In this document: positions 62,543-64,000 of the stretch, one piece after another
Numbering within the stretch: position 1 is the stretch's first letter
Layout: each line of letters begins with the position of its first letter
The notes under the pieces: model-generated
What the model was told of the DNA's origin: nothing
The model's input: only the letters and a program-made list of their open reading frames with translations
Database searches by the model: none
Position numbers and translations under genes: made by a program
Assembly (NCBI GenBank): GCA_039714735.1
Contig: JBDLIT010000006.1
Coordinates: 1-64,000 of the forward strand
Direction of reading: 5' to 3'
From: JASJBU01 sp039714735
GTDB lineage: Bacteria; Pseudomonadota; Gammaproteobacteria; Chromatiales; Chromatiaceae
Length of the DNA: 64,000 nucleotides

Positions 62543-63412
62543 ATGTTTGAAGCAACCACAATCAACGAAAAAGACAAAAAGATACAGGTTCTTTATCGCA
62601 CCCTGTTCATGATGATGACCCTGTTACTGATTCTGCCGGTGCTGGTCATTCTGGGCACCCTGATCGTCAAGGGCGGCAGCGTGATCTCCATCGACTTTCT
62701 GTTTACCGATCCCACTGACGGTATGACAGCCGGAGGTATCTTCCCCGCCCTGCTGGGCACCATCTGGATAGTCACCGTGGCACTCATTATATCTGTGCCA
62801 CTAGGCGTTGCAGCAGCCATCTACCTGAGTGAATATGCCGGAGACAATGCTCTGACCCGCCTGATCAACCTGGCGATCATCAATCTGGCCGGCGTACCCT
62901 CCATCGTGCATGCCCTGTTCGGTGTGGGCGCCTTTGTCATCTTTTTTGGCATAGGCACCAGTATCCTGGCCGCCAGTCTCACCCTCGCGATCATGACCCT
63001 GCCGGTGGTTATCGTCTCTACCCGGGAGTCATTGATGGCGGTACCCCAAGCCTTTCGCGAAGCCTGCTGGAACATGGGCGCCACTCGCTGGCAGACGATC
63101 CGCCGGGTGGTATTGCCCAATGCCGTCAGCGGCATCCTCACCGGTGTCATCCTGGAGGTCTCCCGCACCACCGGTGAAACAGCCCCGATCATGTTTACCG
63201 GCGCCGCCTTTTTCCTGCCGTTCCTGCCGCAATCGGTATTCGACCAGACCATGGCGCTTTCACTGCATCTGTTCGTGGTATCCACCCAGGTTCCACATGT
63301 ACCTGAGGCGCTGCCCTATGGGGTTGCATTGGTGCTGATCGCGCTCGTGCTGATCATGAACAGCGTCTCTATCGCTTTCCGTATGTATCTCAGGGGCAAA
63401 AAGAAATGGTAA
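62543..63412 (+). CDS. pstA: Phosphate ABC transporter permease PstA
   Basis: A 289-aa inner-membrane permease, partner of PstC. FLFTDPTDGMTAGGIFPALLGT (about 52-73) and ISVPLGVAAAIYLSEYAG (about 83-100) are PstA hallmarks. The EAA loop is FREACWNMGATRWQTIRRVVLPNA (about 171-194). The end of the gene overlaps the pstB start by seven bases. Confidence 0.94.
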   Translation: MFEATTINEKDKKIQVLYRTLFMMMTLLLILPVLVILGTLIVKGGSVISIDFLFTDPTDGMTAGGIFPALLGTIWIVTVALIISVPLGVAAAIYLSEYAGDNALTRLINLAIINLAGVPSIVHALFGVGAFVIFFGIGTSILAASLTLAIMTLPVVIVSTRESLMAVPQAFREACWNMGATRWQTIRRVVLPNAVSGILTGVILEVSRTTGETAPIMFTGAAFFLPFLPQSVFDQTMALSLHLFVVSTQVPHVPEALPYGVALVLIALVLIMNSVSIAFRMYLRGKKKW

Positions 63413-64000
63413 CAGAAGCCCAACAACAAGCTCAGATGGTCGATACACCGGTCAAACTGGAGGTTGAAAATCTGCGCATCAGCTACGGTGGTGATGTCGC
63501 ACTGGAAAATGTTAGTCTGCAGGTCTTTGAGAAGGAGATATTCGGCATCATTGGCCCTGCCAATGCCGGTAAGACATCCTTTCTGAAGACCCTCAACCGT
63601 ATGAATGACTTCGACGGCAACATGGCGCTCGAAGGCAAGGTACATTTCAACGGCCGCGATGTCAGCCAGTTGATGAACGTGTATGCGTTACGCAGTCGAA
63701 TTGGTGTGGTCTTTCCACTGCCGGTAGGTCTGCCCTTGACGGTCTATGAGAATGTAGCCCTATCGCCACGGTTGCGTGGCATGCGGAATAAAGCCGACCT
63801 TGATGTGATTGTGGAGCGCTGTCTGCAACGCGCCGCTCTGTGGGATGAGGTGAAAGACCGACTTAACTCGCTGGGCAGCCTGCTCTCTGGGGGGCAACAA
63901 CAACGCCTCACCATTGCCCGCGCACTCTCCCAGGAACCTGAATTATTGATCCTCGATGAATTTTCCATCGCTGTGGATCCGGTCACCACCATGCGTATCG
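63406..64000 (+). CDS. pstB: Phosphate ABC transporter ATPase PstB (3' partial)
   Basis: The first 198 codons of the ATPase; the gene runs past the window end. Walker A is GPANAGKT (50-57), the ABC signature is LSGGQQQR, Walker B is LLILDE. The Q-loop is unusual: VVFPLPVGLP has Pro104 where most PstB proteins have Gln (MVFQxPxxFP). I recall a divergent PstB clade with a similar VFALPVPLP loop, so this may be a clade trait rather than a defect. ATG 63406 overlaps the pstA stop. Confidence 0.92.
   Translation, partial: MVTEAQQQAQMVDTPVKLEVENLRISYGGDVALENVSLQVFEKEIFGIIGPANAGKTSFLKTLNRMNDFDGNMALEGKVHFNGRDVSQLMNVYALRSRIGVVFPLPVGLPLTVYENVALSPRLRGMRNKADLDVIVERCLQRAALWDEVKDRLNSLGSLLSGGQQQRLTIARALSQEPELLILDEFSIAVDPVTTMRI

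Noticed and set aside
1..64000. CRISPR arrays, tRNA or rRNA genes, prophage or intact insertion sequences
   Set aside because: No regular spacer-repeat pattern, no cloverleaf or rRNA-like stretch, and no transposase, integrase or phage structural protein was seen.

Overview
The window looks like a chromosome segment of a free-living or symbiotic, respiring, hydrogen- and probably sulfur-oxidising gammaproteobacterium. The evidence is the Hyb-type uptake [NiFe]-hydrogenase, the gammaproteobacterial sdhCDAB order, the PEP synthase/PpsR pair, and many c-di-GMP-linked proteins. The closest type I can think of is a Sedimenticola/Thiodiazotropha-like lineage. That is an inference from gene content, not a database result. 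I see no tRNA, rRNA, CRISPR array, phage or intact transposase.

Layout. 1-4.4 kb: end of a hydrogenase operon (hybA, partial at its 5' end, then hybB, hybC, hybD). 4.6-8.5 kb: a small secreted protein, then a 2-oxoacid:ferredoxin oxidoreductase (fused gamma-alpha, then beta) with a ferritin-like protein. 8.6-17.8 kb: a tightly packed six-gene minus-strand operon for an exopolysaccharide. It holds a BcsB-like protein, a GT2 synthase with an N-terminal MshEN (c-di-GMP-binding type) domain, a polytopic membrane protein, a GH113-like lipoprotein, an outer-membrane barrel and an SH3-CotH protein. 19.3-23.4 kb: a small-GTPase locus with a FimV/TPR-like protein, a receiver-like protein, a COG2229/MglA-type GTPase, an unknown protein, a Roadblock/LC7 protein and a CZB zinc-binding protein. 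23.7-25.8 kb: a membrane protein behind a promoter with two palindromic operators, a MITE-like inverted repeat, a winged-helix regulator and a lipoprotein. 25.8-29 kb: sdhCDAB. 29-41 kb: a lytic transglycosylase with SPOR domain, a dimeric dUTPase-like protein, a periplasmic-binding/PilZ fusion, a DksA-like protein, ppsA-ppsR and an HBM-HAMP membrane sensor without an output domain.

41-64 kb is a phosphate super-locus. It holds two DUF47-Pit cassettes, a Na/Pi cotransporter with a universal stress protein, and pstS-phoU-pstC-pstA-pstB (pstB cut by the window end). Interleaved are three CNNM/CorC-type CBS proteins and an unfamiliar family: three P-loop NTPases, two of them paired with an FHA-like/PPP-type phosphatase. 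Three sites with Pho-box geometry (7-bp units repeated every 11 bp) lie upstream of the universal stress protein, the second DUF47-Pit cassette and pstS. This suggests joint PhoB control. The PhoU here is fused to a low-molecular-weight phosphatase-like domain whose catalytic Cys is Asp.

The most likely undescribed systems are the P-loop/FHA-PPP cassettes beside the Pit transporters, the MshEN-GT2 exopolysaccharide operon, and the GTPase/Roadblock/receiver/CZB locus.
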